Made by a program: the position numbers and the translations under genes | The notes under the pieces: model-generated | What the model saw: only the letters and a program-made list of their open reading frames with translations | What the model was told of the DNA's origin: nothing | The model's database searches: none | Assembly: GCA_038961845.1 (NCBI GenBank) | Contig: CP152408.1 | Span: 248,001 to 312,000, forward strand | Source: Xylophilus sp. GW821-FHT01B05 | Lineage (GTDB): Bacteria > Pseudomonadota > Gammaproteobacteria > Burkholderiales > Burkholderiaceae_C | DNA: 64,000 nt | Direction of reading: 5' to 3' | In this document: positions 32,426 through 40,837 of the stretch, piece after piece | Layout of the letters: each line of letters starts with the position of its first letter | Numbering within the stretch: the stretch's first letter is position 1

Positions 32426-32971
32426 GCGGGTGCCGGGACTCGCCCCGGCGGGCGACCTACTCTTCTTTGCTTCGCCAAAGAAGAGTAGGCAGAAGAAAGG
32501 CGAGCCGGAGTCAGGGGCCCTTCGGGCTTCCCTGCGCTGCTCGCGCCGGGCGGGGAATCGCCCAAACTCGCTTCGCTCAGACAAGGGCGATCCCTGATCC
32601 GCCCGTCGCTGCGCTGCTCGGCCCTGCCAACGGCGTTGGACAGCCGAACAGCCGGCCCCCACCCCAGCCCTCCCCCAGCGGGGGAGGGAGTAGTACCGGG
32701 GCCGAGCGCAGCGACGGCCCGACTGGTAGTCCCGGGTCCCCTCTGTGGCGTCGAGGAGCGGAGGAGTCGGCAGGTCGCCCGTAGCGCAGCGAAGGGACGG
32801 CGAGGACTGTTTGAGCGCAGCGAGTTCCGCAGCCGCCTGCCGACTTCGAGCACCGCAGAGCAGTCCGGCAAAGCCGGACCGCCACAGCGGGGTCGCCTTC
32901 TCTTTGGTGACTTTCTCTTGGCGACACAAGAGAAAGTTACTCGCCCGCCGGGGCGAACTCCCGGCACCCGC
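32426..32971. repeat. Large GC-rich inverted-repeat element, family C, copy 1 (546 bp)
   Basis: Bounded by near-perfect inverted repeats of about 30 bp: GCGGGTGCCGGGACTCGCCC at 32426 and its counterpart ending GAACTCCCGGCACCCGC at 32971. Inside lie further complementary blocks around CTTTGGTGACTTTCTCTTGG and many GAGCGCAGCGA-type short repeats. Reading frames run through in several directions but look like by-products of base composition. With the downstream ~70 bp it fills the 688-bp gap between the IS and the KgtP-like gene. A deleted copy is at 52633-52768. Confidence 0.8.
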
Positions 32972-33039
32972 CGCCCGCAAGGCAGACAACCCCGTGATAT
33001 CTCAAAGACCTAAAAAGGAAGGCACTCCCCCGGTCGAAC

Positions 33040-34395
33040 TCACTTGTCGTTATGCAAATAAGTAGCCTGCCGCGGCAACAGCAAACTGACCAAGAAGGCC
33101 ACGCCCATCATCCCCGTCACATACCAATAGAAGTACGACTCGTGCCCCAGCGACTTCAGCCCCAGCGCCACGTACTCCGCCGTGCCGCCAAAGATCGCAT
33201 TGCCCAGCGCATACGACAGCCCCACGCCCAGCGCGCGCACTTCGGGCGGGAACATCTCGGCCTTCACGATGCCGCTGATCGAGGTGTAGAAGCTCACCAC
33301 CGCCAGCGCCAGCGTAATCAGCACACCGGCCATCAGCGGGCTGCCGACGTGTTGCAGGTTGCTCAGCACCGGCACCGTCATCAGCGCGCCCAGCGCACCG
33401 AACAACAGCATGTTGGTGCGGCGGCCAATGCGGTCTGACAGTGCGCCAAACAACGGCTGCATGCACATGTAGATGAACAGGCAGGCCGTCATCACGTTGC
33501 TGGCGGTCTTGACCGACATGCCGGCCGAGTTCACCAGGTACTTCTGCATGTAGGTGGTGAAGGTGTAGAAGATCAGCGAGCCGCCGGCCGTGTAGCCCAG
33601 CACCACCAGGAAGGCGCGCTTGTGGTGCTTGAACAGTTCGCCCATGGTGCCGGCGCCCTTGGCGGCGCGGGTCTTGGTGCTGGCCGTCTCGGTCAGCGTG
33701 CGGCGCAGCATCAGCGCCACGATGGCCGCCGCCGCACCCAGCACGAAGGGAATGCGCCAGCCCCAGGCCTTCAGCTCGGCGTCGTCCAGTACCTGCTGCA
33801 GCACCACCACGACCACCACGGCCAGCAACTGCCCGCCGATCAGCGTCACGTACTGGAACGACGAGAAGAAGCCGCGCTGGCCGCGCATGGCCACTTCGCT
33901 CATGTAGGTGGCCGTGGTGCCGTACTCGCCACCCACCGACAGGCCCTGCAGCAGCCGCGCCGCCAGCAGCAGCGCGGGTGCGGCGGCGCCGATCTGCGCA
34001 TAGGTCGGCAGGCAGGCAATCACCAGCGAGCCCACGCACATCATCACCACCGAGGTCACCATCGAGGTCTTGCGGCCTTTGCGGTCAGCCAGCCGGCCAA
34101 ACAGCCAGCCGCCGATTGGGCGCATCAAGAAGCCGGCGGCGAACACGCCCGCCGTGTTCAGCAACTGCACCGTCGGGTCAGACTTGGGGAAGAACGCCGG
34201 CGCAAAGTAGATCGCGCAAAAGGCGTAGACGTAGAAGTCAAACCACTCCACCAGGTTGCCCGACGACGCGGCAAAGATCGCGAAGATGCGCTTGCGCTTT
34301 TCTTCGAAGGTGTAGGGTGTGTGGTCGGTAGCGGCGGCCGGGCTCGGCGCGCCGGCGCTGGTGGCACTTGCACGTGCACTCGTAATGGCAGTCAT
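33040..34395 (-). CDS. MFS transporter, metabolite:H+ symporter group (KgtP-like)
   Basis: Twelve-TM major facilitator, 451 aa, of the MHS family that imports 2-oxoglutarate, citrate and related acids with protons. Signatures are [20 protein letters not shown] in helix 1, [20 protein letters not shown] at the cytoplasmic loop 2-3, [20 protein letters not shown] in helix 5, [20 protein letters not shown] in helix 7, and [20 protein letters not shown]. These match KgtP most closely among MHS carriers. It is monocistronic, with a 546-bp upstream region that contains a threefold repeated motif (34504-34537). The substrate is probably a dicarboxylate (inference). Confidence 0.9.
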   Translation of the reverse strand: MTAITSARASATSAGAPSPAAATDHTPYTFEEKRKRIFAIFAASSGNLVEWFDFYVYAFCAIYFAPAFFPKSDPTVQLLNTAGVFAAGFLMRPIGGWLFGRLADRKGRKTSMVTSVVMMCVGSLVIACLPTYAQIGAAAPALLLAARLLQGLSVGGEYGTTATYMSEVAMRGQRGFFSSFQYVTLIGGQLLAVVVVVVLQQVLDDAELKAWGWRIPFVLGAAAAIVALMLRRTLTETASTKTRAAKGAGTMGELFKHHKRAFLVVLGYTAGGSLIFYTFTTYMQKYLVNSAGMSVKTASNVMTACLFIYMCMQPLFGALSDRIGRRTNMLLFGALGALMTVPVLSNLQHVGSPLMAGVLITLALAVVSFYTSISGIVKAEMFPPEVRALGVGLSYALGNAIFGGTAEYVALGLKSLGHESYFYWYVTGMMGVAFLVSLLLPRQATYLHNDK

Positions 34396-34941
34396 GAGGG
34401 TCCTTGTCTCTGGCCGCAGCCCGCCAAGGGGCCGCGTGAAGCCGTGACTGGGAGTCTCGTTTGCCGCCGTCTGTCTGTCGTCCGTAGCTGATGGGTGGGG
34501 GGCTACGTAGGGGTACGCAAGGGTTAGTACCTAGGGGCTGTCGCTCGCCGCTATACCCATCCCATTGCACACAAATCAGGTCCGACCAGATTTTTGCCGG
34601 TAGTCCTGCACCTAAGTGGTTGATTTCGTGGGCATCCGCTCATCCGGATGGATATCGCCCGGTAGTGCGTAAGTCGTTGATTCATAAGAAAATGCGGACT
34701 TGTGTGTAATGGGATGATGCGCTATACCGGCGCTCGGACAAAGCTGCTCAGTGTCATAAATTGAGGTGACAGGCCGGTGTGGGTACTGGACCGCCGAAGC
34801 TCAGACGCAATCGGTGTGTCGGCAGAGAAATACCAGTGCCGGCGGCCCTTCCGTTTTGGCTAGGTGCGGCGATCTCGGTTGAGGTATCCCATGACACATA
34901 AGTCAGGCCAGGGAACAGTATTTTGACTAGAGATGGACCAC
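34396..34941. other. 546-bp non-coding region upstream of KgtP-like gene
   Basis: No convincing gene on either strand; short open frames here lack ribosome-binding sites and codon bias. The 34396-34560 part is the likely promoter region of the permease. The remainder is AT-richer, like the adjoining island, and contains no repeat that I could match elsewhere in the window. Confidence 0.6.
34504..34537 (-). promoter_or_regulatory. Threefold tandem 10-mer upstream of KgtP-like permease
   Basis: TACGTAGGGG, TACGCAAGGG and TACCTAGGGG follow each other (first two adjacent, the third after TTAG). The consensus is TACSYARGGG, about one helical turn apart, 109-142 bp upstream of the permease ATG. 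Arrays like this bind NarL/FixJ-type response regulators or similar activators; which protein binds is not known. Confidence 0.45.
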
Positions 34942-35637
34942 TCAATCCAGCGAGTCAATACGAACGCGTTCTAGCGTTTCCTGCATGTTCGATGAAGCAA
35001 GCTCCAAATTCATAATGTATTCATTCTGACGACTAAGCGCTCCAGTGTGTTCATCCCCAAAATGGTTAAGAGTCATGGCCTTTCGCAATACCTGCAAATG
35101 CTGGCCATCAATCTTTAGTTTTTCGGGCGGTACTGCCTTAAGGTATTTTTGGCTTTCAATAAAACGCGGCAATGCGGAGCAGTTTTTTTCAAAGCGCCCA
35201 AGCTTGGAAATTATTTCCTGCTCTTTAGCCTCTTCGCGCGTAGTGGTGTGATAGCCGATGGTCAAGGCTTCAAGCTCCTCCAGGTTATCGCACAAATTGG
35301 AGACATATTCTCTAATTTGCTTTCGACGCTCACGATTGCTTTGCGCTTTATTGACAACGTACCAGCCAACAATGACCATTACAGCTGAAACAGAGCTAGG
35401 TAATAACGTCGTGACAAGTCCCGGCGCGGTTGAGGCGCCGGATTGAATGCAATTGAATTGTGGTGAGCATGTATAGGCACTTGCGAGCGCTATCGGAGGA
35501 CGATGTGATTCATGCGGATTCAATACCAGAAATTTATCTAGTTTTATTTCAAGGCCGCAGCAGGAGTCGCTGATTGACTGGGATGGGGACACCGCAGCCG
35601 CCGCAGAGAGGGATGATTGAGCCTCGATTTTACTCAT
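34942..35637 (-). CDS. Single-TM protein of unknown function, third gene of STAS/ATPase operon
   Basis: 231 aa, no recognised family. It has a Ser/Ala-rich N-terminus with two adjacent Cys (SDSCCGLEIKL), one hydrophobic helix at about 72-96 (VSAVMVIVGWYVV core), then a basic stretch (NKAQSNRERRKQIREYVSNL) and a charged, probably coiled-coil C-terminal half rich in Glu and Leu. The C-terminal ~135 residues should face the cytoplasm. Base composition is clearly more AT-rich than the surroundings. Its ATG overlaps the stop of the DUF4325 gene by 4 bases, so it belongs to the same transcript and may anchor the module at the membrane. Confidence 0.7.
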   Translation of the reverse strand: MSKIEAQSSLSAAAAVSPSQSISDSCCGLEIKLDKFLVLNPHESHRPPIALASAYTCSPQFNCIQSGASTAPGLVTTLLPSSVSAVMVIVGWYVVNKAQSNRERRKQIREYVSNLCDNLEELEALTIGYHTTTREEAKEQEIISKLGRFEKNCSALPRFIESQKYLKAVPPEKLKIDGQHLQVLRKAMTLNHFGDEHTGALSRQNEYIMNLELASSNMQETLERVRIDSLD

Positions 35638-35981
35638 ACACCGGGCGCACTCTTTTTGAGTTTGGCGGTCCGGATGTATTCATCAACATCAAGCTGCCAA
35701 CTTTGCACAGACGTATCGACTTTTAGTCGTTGTAAGGCATCTTCAATGTCGAGGTCGAGCTCTCGAACAGTTCCCCCGAACGCCTCTTCTAGAAAACTAC
35801 TTCCATAGCCTCGCACACCGTCCAGTTCTACAATTACGGTTTTGCCTTGCCGCATTGGTTCTATCAGGAATTTTTGGCGAAACTCTTCTCCGCTAAAGGA
35901 GCCCAGACGCATATATCTCAAGCCGGGGAGCCTTGTGAACTGCTTTGCCACATTGACTCTCACAGTCGCAACGGGTGTCAT
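35634..35981 (-). CDS. STAS-like domain protein (DUF4325)
   Basis: Soluble 115-aa protein. The segments FTRLPGLRYMRLGSFSGEEF, VIVELDGVRGYGSSFLEEAF and GGTVREL match the STAS-like DUF4325 family, in which the GYGSSFLEEAFGG block is the hallmark. STAS domains act as anti-anti-sigma or phosphorylation switches, often paired with a GHKL ATPase/kinase. The gene just upstream encodes exactly such an ATPase, and the two overlap by 4 bases. The Ser-Ser in the GSS turn could be a phosphorylation site (inference). Confidence 0.85.
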   Translation of the reverse strand: MTPVATVRVNVAKQFTRLPGLRYMRLGSFSGEEFRQKFLIEPMRQGKTVIVELDGVRGYGSSFLEEAFGGTVRELDLDIEDALQRLKVDTSVQSWQLDVDEYIRTAKLKKSAPGV

Positions 35982-37069
35982 GACATTCCTTGTTTCGGGG
36001 GGTGCTCCAGTGGGAGCCTCCAGCCCAGAATCGTTCCGTGGATGGAATGACGCAATTTTACGGTTCTGTGCTGCCCCTCTGTTGATCGGGAGGGTTTTCG
36101 ATACACGTAATATCCTTTATTACTTATTGCATAAAAATCACCCTCACCGTGATCGTTAATCACGGAATGGGCATTTTTCATTCCCTTTCCTCGCTGCTGT
36201 AGTCCAGTGCTACTTCGGCCATATTCCATGGCTGCCAATAGTGAGCGAGCGTCTTCACCCTTCGTTCTGCGTACGAAATGCATTAATTTTCTAAATAAAC
36301 CCTGCTCGCTCGCCAACGTAAGGGGGAGTGCTCGATTGACGCCAATGCCCAGATCGCAGACAACCACCATCAGCACGCCATCCTTAACCTGCTGAAAAAC
36401 CCATCAACCTGGATTTTTCGGCATTCTCCACGTGACATCAGGGTGATCTTTGTATGCATGTTCGGCGCAGTTGCCGATTGATTCTATTATTCCCTGGTAA
36501 ACTGGATGGGTGGCCAATCCAGTGACCTCTTCAATATCTTCCATCATTGGCTCTAGTGAGCTCGGATCTACGCCAGCCTGGGGTCCTTCAGCTATTCTCC
36601 AGTGGATCACATCTTCTCTGCCTGGCTCTACTTCAATATTGAGGTTTAAGAGCCGATCAATACCAGTTTGCTTGAGTACTTGTTGTGTTCTGTGGCTCTT
36701 CGGTGCGATTGCTTTAATTCGAATCCCCCGCAGTTGGGTCAGGCGTGACAATTCTGCCTTAAATAATAGTGCGGCATCAGAAATCATTCGCCGAACGCCA
36801 CTCATATCAATTACTAGTTCGGGTGGATTGGCGGCCCTCAACATGGTTAGAAAATGAAAATACTCATTAACGTCTGTGCCACTTTGATGACTCTTTGCAG
36901 ATAAAATTATGAAATGCGATGGCGCCACCAACACGTGCTTGACAAGAGCATTCCGATGCCGGCGATGCACGTGCTGGGCGACTTTCAGTTTCGATTTCTG
37001 GCGCAAGCGCATCACATATGCACTTTTCCAGCCTTGAAACCGTCTTTGCTTCTCTCTCTGTTTCTTCAT
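35978..37069 (-). pseudogene. STAS/GHKL-ATPase signalling protein interrupted by an in-frame TGA
   Basis: The frame from the ATG at 37069 (GACGAGGCC ribosome-binding site) encodes 221 aa to a TGA at 36404-36406, and the same frame then continues for 141 codons to 35978. The N-terminal part has an STAS-like core (PPELVIDMSGVRRMISDAAL) and then the N-box of a GHKL ATPase (GIIESIGNCAEHAY, where Asn binds Mg-ATP). After the TGA come the G1-type box (VVVCDLGIGV) and a glycine-rich lid (GRSSTGLQQRGKGMKNA). Relatives have a Trp-Trp at the break as I recall, so the TGA most simply reflects TGG to TGA. No ribosome-binding site or shift signal is obvious. The product is either a true pseudogene, a split protein or, less likely, readthrough. 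The 3' end still overlaps the DUF4325 gene precisely. Confidence 0.8.
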
Positions 37070-37345
37070 ATTGGCCTCGTCCCCGTTTTCTCAAGTCTAG
37101 CCTCCCTCCGACGATCGCACGATGCGTAACCCGACGGCAAACAGACTTACTCGATTCGTCGAGGCATGGCCCAATGCCCGCTTTAGCCTCGGCCTTGAAG
37201 ATGGCTCCGTCCACTCCGGGGGAATCAGTCCGCCTCCCAGACATCAAGGCTGTCACCCCCGGATCGGAGGCCATGATGTCTAGCCCGCCCTATTCCATCC
37301 CTTTAGCGAAGCCACGCCACGGTGAGGGCGCCCAATTGGCGGGGG

Positions 37346-37695
37346 CCCACCCTCTCCCTCAAAAACCGATCCAACTGATGGCTATTTACCAGCCCCAGCT
37401 TGGCGAAGACAGGCGTCCGGAGCGTCTCCACCGTGTGCTGCTCCAGCAAGCAGTGCCAGCTTCAGCGCGATCTGCTTGTTGGGCTTGCCTTCAGCCACCA
37501 GTCGGGCGACCTGCATTTCGCGCTGGTTGAGCTTGTCCCATAGCGCTTGCGCGGTCTACTTGGCCCGGCCGCCGGCTGCCCTGCGCGCGCAACGCGTCAA
37601 ACACCTGCAGACCGCTTACGCCTTCCATGCGCAGGGCAAGAACCACGCCGCCCGCACGCTGCAGATCGCCCCCGGCCAGGAAGGCCCCGCCCGAA
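37346..37695 (-). pseudogene. Relic of a FixJ-type response regulator, internally deleted
   Basis: Decayed partial copy of the regulator at 40838-41455. The stretch 37346-37573 matches its HTH part (for example TCTGCTTGTTGGGCTTGCCT is identical), and 37576-37695 matches the receiver part (LRMEGVSGLQVFDALRAQ against LRLDGISGLQVFDALRAQ in the intact protein). About 160 bp between the two (41065-41225 in the intact copy) and the N-terminus are missing. Stops and frameshifts remain. With 37070-37345 this fills the ~670-bp stretch between the island operon and the next LysR gene, in which I see no intact gene. Confidence 0.85.
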
Positions 37696-37739
37696 CGTCC
37701 GCTTGTCCGATGCCGGGCCGCCCGCAAGCCTCCGCACCG

Positions 37740-38684
37740 TCAACCCTGGGCATTGCCGCCCGCCTGGCTAGCCATCCCCGTAATCCACCGCTCAAAAGCC
37801 AGCACCGCGCCGTCGCTGATGCGCTCCGCATTCACCACCAGGGTGTAGTCGGGCGCGCGCCATGTGGGTGCTGCGATCGGGCATACCAGTCGGCCCGCGG
37901 CGATGTCCCGGTCGATCAGGGGCAGGGAGGCAAGCGTTACCCCCAGCCCCTCTACGGCGGCGGCGAGCTGCAGGTAGGTGTGGTCGTACTCGGCGCGGCG
38001 GGGAGCCCGCAGGTCTGCTGCGCCGGCTGTGCGCAACCAGTGCGACCAGGCGGTGCGTGTGCTGGCGGAGTGGAGCAGGGTGTGATGGCGCAAGTCCGCC
38101 GCGCTGTGGATCGGGCTTCGGCGCAAAAGCTCGGGGCTGCAGGCCGGAAGGCGCTGGTCGGCCATGAGCGGGCGCGACACGATGCCCGCGCCTTCTTCAG
38201 GGCCGGAGCGCACGCCCACATCGAAGGCGTCGCCGACGTAGCGCAGCTTGCGCGACGTGGTCGATACCCGGACGTCGATGTCGGGGTAGCGTGACTGGAA
38301 ATCGCCAAGGCGCGGCAGCAGCCAGCACAGGGCGAAACTGGCCAACACGTTCACGCGCACGATGCCCGACACGCGGCGGGCAGGCTCGTCGTGGCGCAGG
38401 CGGGTCGCGCCGGCCGCCAGGCGGTCGAAGGCGTGGGTCACGTCGTGGAGCAAGGCGGCGCCGTCGTCGGTAAGCACCACGCCCCGCGCCTGGCGCTCGA
38501 ACAAGGGCACGCCAAACCAGTCCTCCAGCAGCCTGATCTGCTTGCCGACGGCCCAGTGGGTGACGTGCAAGTCAGCCGCCGCGGCGGCGAAGCTGCCATG
38601 GCGGGCTACCGCCTCGAAGTTGCGCAGCGCGTTGAGCGGCGGGAGCCTGTCACGGTTCCCGGCGTGGATGGGGGTAGGTGCCAT
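37740..38684 (-). CDS. LysR-family regulator, GcvA-like
   Basis: LysR regulator, 314 aa, with the GcvA-type N-terminus RLPPLNALRNFEAVARHGSF, then AAAAADLHVTHWAVGKQIRL and LEDWFGVPLFERQARGVVLT (HTH residues ~15-75). The effector domain contains RVNVLASFALCWLLPRLGDF and a C-terminal PTWRAPDYTLVVNAERISDG. It is divergent from the MFS-SDR gene pair (101-bp spacer) and is their likely regulator. Confidence 0.9.
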   Translation of the reverse strand: MAPTPIHAGNRDRLPPLNALRNFEAVARHGSFAAAAADLHVTHWAVGKQIRLLEDWFGVPLFERQARGVVLTDDGAALLHDVTHAFDRLAAGATRLRHDEPARRVSGIVRVNVLASFALCWLLPRLGDFQSRYPDIDVRVSTTSRKLRYVGDAFDVGVRSGPEEGAGIVSRPLMADQRLPACSPELLRRSPIHSAADLRHHTLLHSASTRTAWSHWLRTAGAADLRAPRRAEYDHTYLQLAAAVEGLGVTLASLPLIDRDIAAGRLVCPIAAPTWRAPDYTLVVNAERISDGAVLAFERWITGMASQAGGNAQG

Positions 38685-38785
38685 GGCGTGACTTTATCTC
38701 TCTGCTGGGTCAATGTTTGGTCCGTTGTGGGCTACGGTGCGTGGACCTAGAGTTGTCCCTTGCCCGCCACCGAACCCCGAGAGCA

Positions 38786-40012
38786 ATGAGCGCCACGCCA
38801 ACTTCGTTGCCAGACCTGCCGCAAGCCGAGCAGCTTGCGCCGCCAGCATCCACGTCACGCTCGCGGGTGTTGTGGCTCTCGTGCGTGGCGCATGCGCTGC
38901 ACGACGGCTACACCGACATGATCTACGTGCTGCTGCCCATATGGCAGACGGACTTTGGCCTGAGCTACGGCGCGCTGGCCATGTTGCGGGGCATTTATGC
39001 GGGCACGATGGCCAGCCTGCAGCTTCCCGCAGGGCACTTGGCGCGAAGGTTTGGCAACAAGGCCGTGCTGGCCTGGGGCACCTTGCTGGCTGCCATTGGC
39101 TACGCCGCCGCGGGGGCGTCGGGCAGCTTGCTGGGCCTGTGCGTGGCCTTGGCGCTGTCGGGCAGCGGCTCAAGCACCCAGCATCCGCTGGCCTCGGGCG
39201 CGGTGGCCCGTGTCTATGGGCGGGATGCGCGGCGTCCGTTGAGCATCTACAACTTTGCTGGCGACCTGGGCAAGGCGGCACTGCCGGCGGCGGTTGCCCT
39301 GCTGGTGACCCTCATGCCCTGGCGCCATGCGCTATGGATGGTGTCGGCGCTGGGCTGCGTGGTGGCCGTGGCCATCGTGCTGTTTCTCCCTTCGATCCCG
39401 CGCAGCGCGCCCCCGGCCGAAGAGGCATCCGATCAGGTTCGCAAGACTGCGGGCACGGGCTTCAATCTGCTGTTGGCGATTGGTGTGCTCGACACCGCCG
39501 TCCGCATGGGGCTGTTGACGTTTCTGCCCTTTCTGTTGAAGGCCAAGGGCGCCTCGACACCGATGGTGGGCACCGCGCTTGCGCTGGTGTTCATTGGCGG
39601 CGCGGCAGGCAAGTTTGCGTGCGGCTGGCTGGGGGCGCGCGTGGGCGTGATCGGCACCGTGCTGGCCACCGAGGGCGGCACCGCGGCCCTGATCATCGCC
39701 GTGATGCTGTGCCCGCTATGGCCTAGCCTGGTGCTGCTTCCCTTGCTTGGCGTGATGCTCAATGGAACGTCTTCCGTTCTCTACGGCACGGTACCGGAGC
39801 TGGCACCCGCACATGCGACCGAGCGGGCGTTTGCGCTGTTCTACACCGGCACCATTGGTGCGGGCGCGATCGCGCCGGTGATCTACGGCTTGCTTGGCGA
39901 CCAGATTGGCGTGCAAGGCGCCACCTTTGCTACTGCGCTGACCGCCTTGGCCATCTACCCATTGGCCATTGCCCTGCGCGCGCATATCGTCCCCGACGAG
40001 CCTCGACCGTAG
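38786..40012 (+). CDS. MFS transporter, Fsr-like
   Basis: Twelve-TM facilitator, 408 aa from the ATG at 38786, preceded by GAGAG. The first helix region VLWLSCVAHALHDGYTDMIY, then VLLPIWQTDFGLSYGALAML, resembles the fosmidomycin-resistance (Fsr) group of drug exporters. GSGSSTQHPLASGAVARVYG and RPLSIYNFAGDLGKAALPA are also typical. The substrate is unknown. It is followed 39 bp later by an SDR gene in the same direction, with which it probably forms an operon. Confidence 0.87.
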   Translation: MSATPTSLPDLPQAEQLAPPASTSRSRVLWLSCVAHALHDGYTDMIYVLLPIWQTDFGLSYGALAMLRGIYAGTMASLQLPAGHLARRFGNKAVLAWGTLLAAIGYAAAGASGSLLGLCVALALSGSGSSTQHPLASGAVARVYGRDARRPLSIYNFAGDLGKAALPAAVALLVTLMPWRHALWMVSALGCVVAVAIVLFLPSIPRSAPPAEEASDQVRKTAGTGFNLLLAIGVLDTAVRMGLLTFLPFLLKAKGASTPMVGTALALVFIGGAAGKFACGWLGARVGVIGTVLATEGGTAALIIAVMLCPLWPSLVLLPLLGVMLNGTSSVLYGTVPELAPAHATERAFALFYTGTIGAGAIAPVIYGLLGDQIGVQGATFATALTALAIYPLAIALRAHIVPDEPRP

Positions 40013-40051
40013 GCTTCTCATCTCACCACCATATAAGGAAAGGTTCTCTCC

Positions 40052-40813
40052 ATGGATACGGTCTCTCAGGCGCCGCTGATTCTGATCACGGGTGGAAGTC
40101 GCGGCGTTGGCGCGGCGACTGCGCGGCTGGCTGCCGCACAAGGCTACGACGTAGCGATCAGCTTCATCTCCAACGAGTCAGCCGCTCTTGCGGTGGTGGC
40201 AGATGTAGAGGCGGCGGGGCGCCGGGCCTTGGCTGTGCGCGCAGATAGCGCAGACCCAGATCAGGTCGCGCAGCTGTTCGCCGCAATCGACCGCGAGTTT
40301 GGGCGCATCGACGTGCTGGTGAACAACGCCGCGATGCTGGCGCGGCAATCCCGGCTGGAGGACCTGGGGTTTGAGCGCATGCAGCGCATCTTCGCGGTCA
40401 ACGCCATCGGCCCCATCCTGTGTGCACAGCAGGCGGCCAAGCGCATGTCCTACCGCCACGGCGGGCGCGGTGGCGCTGTGGTCAACATCTCATCGGCGTC
40501 GGCGCGCCTGGGCAGCCCGGGCGAGTATGTGGACTACGCCGCGTCCAAGGGGGCGCTGGAGACCTTCACCACCGGCTTCGCCAAGGAAGTCGCGCGGGAT
40601 GGCATACGCGTCAACTGCATTCGCCCCGGCCACATCTACACCGACATGCACGCCAGCGGCGGCGAGCCCGGGCGGGTGGATCGCGTCAAGGACTCGATCC
40701 CCATGGGCCGAGGCGGCCAGCCTGAAGAGGTTGCGCGTGCAATCCTGTGGCTGGCTGGCGCCGAGGCGTCCTTCATCACCGGCACCTTCCTGGATGTCAC
40801 TGGCGGCAAGTGA
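40052..40813 (+). CDS. Short-chain dehydrogenase/reductase
   Basis: Classical SDR, 253 aa, with an AAGGAAAG ribosome-binding site. The cofactor motif is TGGSRGVGAATA (residues ~13-24), with the NNAAML motif near 92, catalytic Ser in NISSASARLGS (about 146) and YAASK (Tyr and Lys near 161-165). The C-terminal IRPGHIYTDMHA and FITGTFLDVTGGK are regular SDR features. Likely an NADP-linked oxidoreductase; the substrate is unknown. It is paired with the Fsr-like transporter under a divergent LysR gene. Confidence 0.92.
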   Translation: MDTVSQAPLILITGGSRGVGAATARLAAAQGYDVAISFISNESAALAVVADVEAAGRRALAVRADSADPDQVAQLFAAIDREFGRIDVLVNNAAMLARQSRLEDLGFERMQRIFAVNAIGPILCAQQAAKRMSYRHGGRGGAVVNISSASARLGSPGEYVDYAASKGALETFTTGFAKEVARDGIRVNCIRPGHIYTDMHASGGEPGRVDRVKDSIPMGRGGQPEEVARAILWLAGAEASFITGTFLDVTGGK

Positions 40814-40837
40814 GCAACCGGGGGCCGCGCCGGCTTC

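Noticed and set aside
32392..33013. Several ~100-200-codon frames in the 32.4-33.0 kb region on both strands
   Set aside because: They lie inside the GC-rich inverted-repeat element (family C) and arise from its composition and short internal repeats; none is likely to be translated.
36867..37274. 135-codon minus-strand frame upstream of the ATPase pseudogene
   Set aside because: It overlaps the start of the STAS/GHKL gene in another frame and has no homology or ribosome-binding site.
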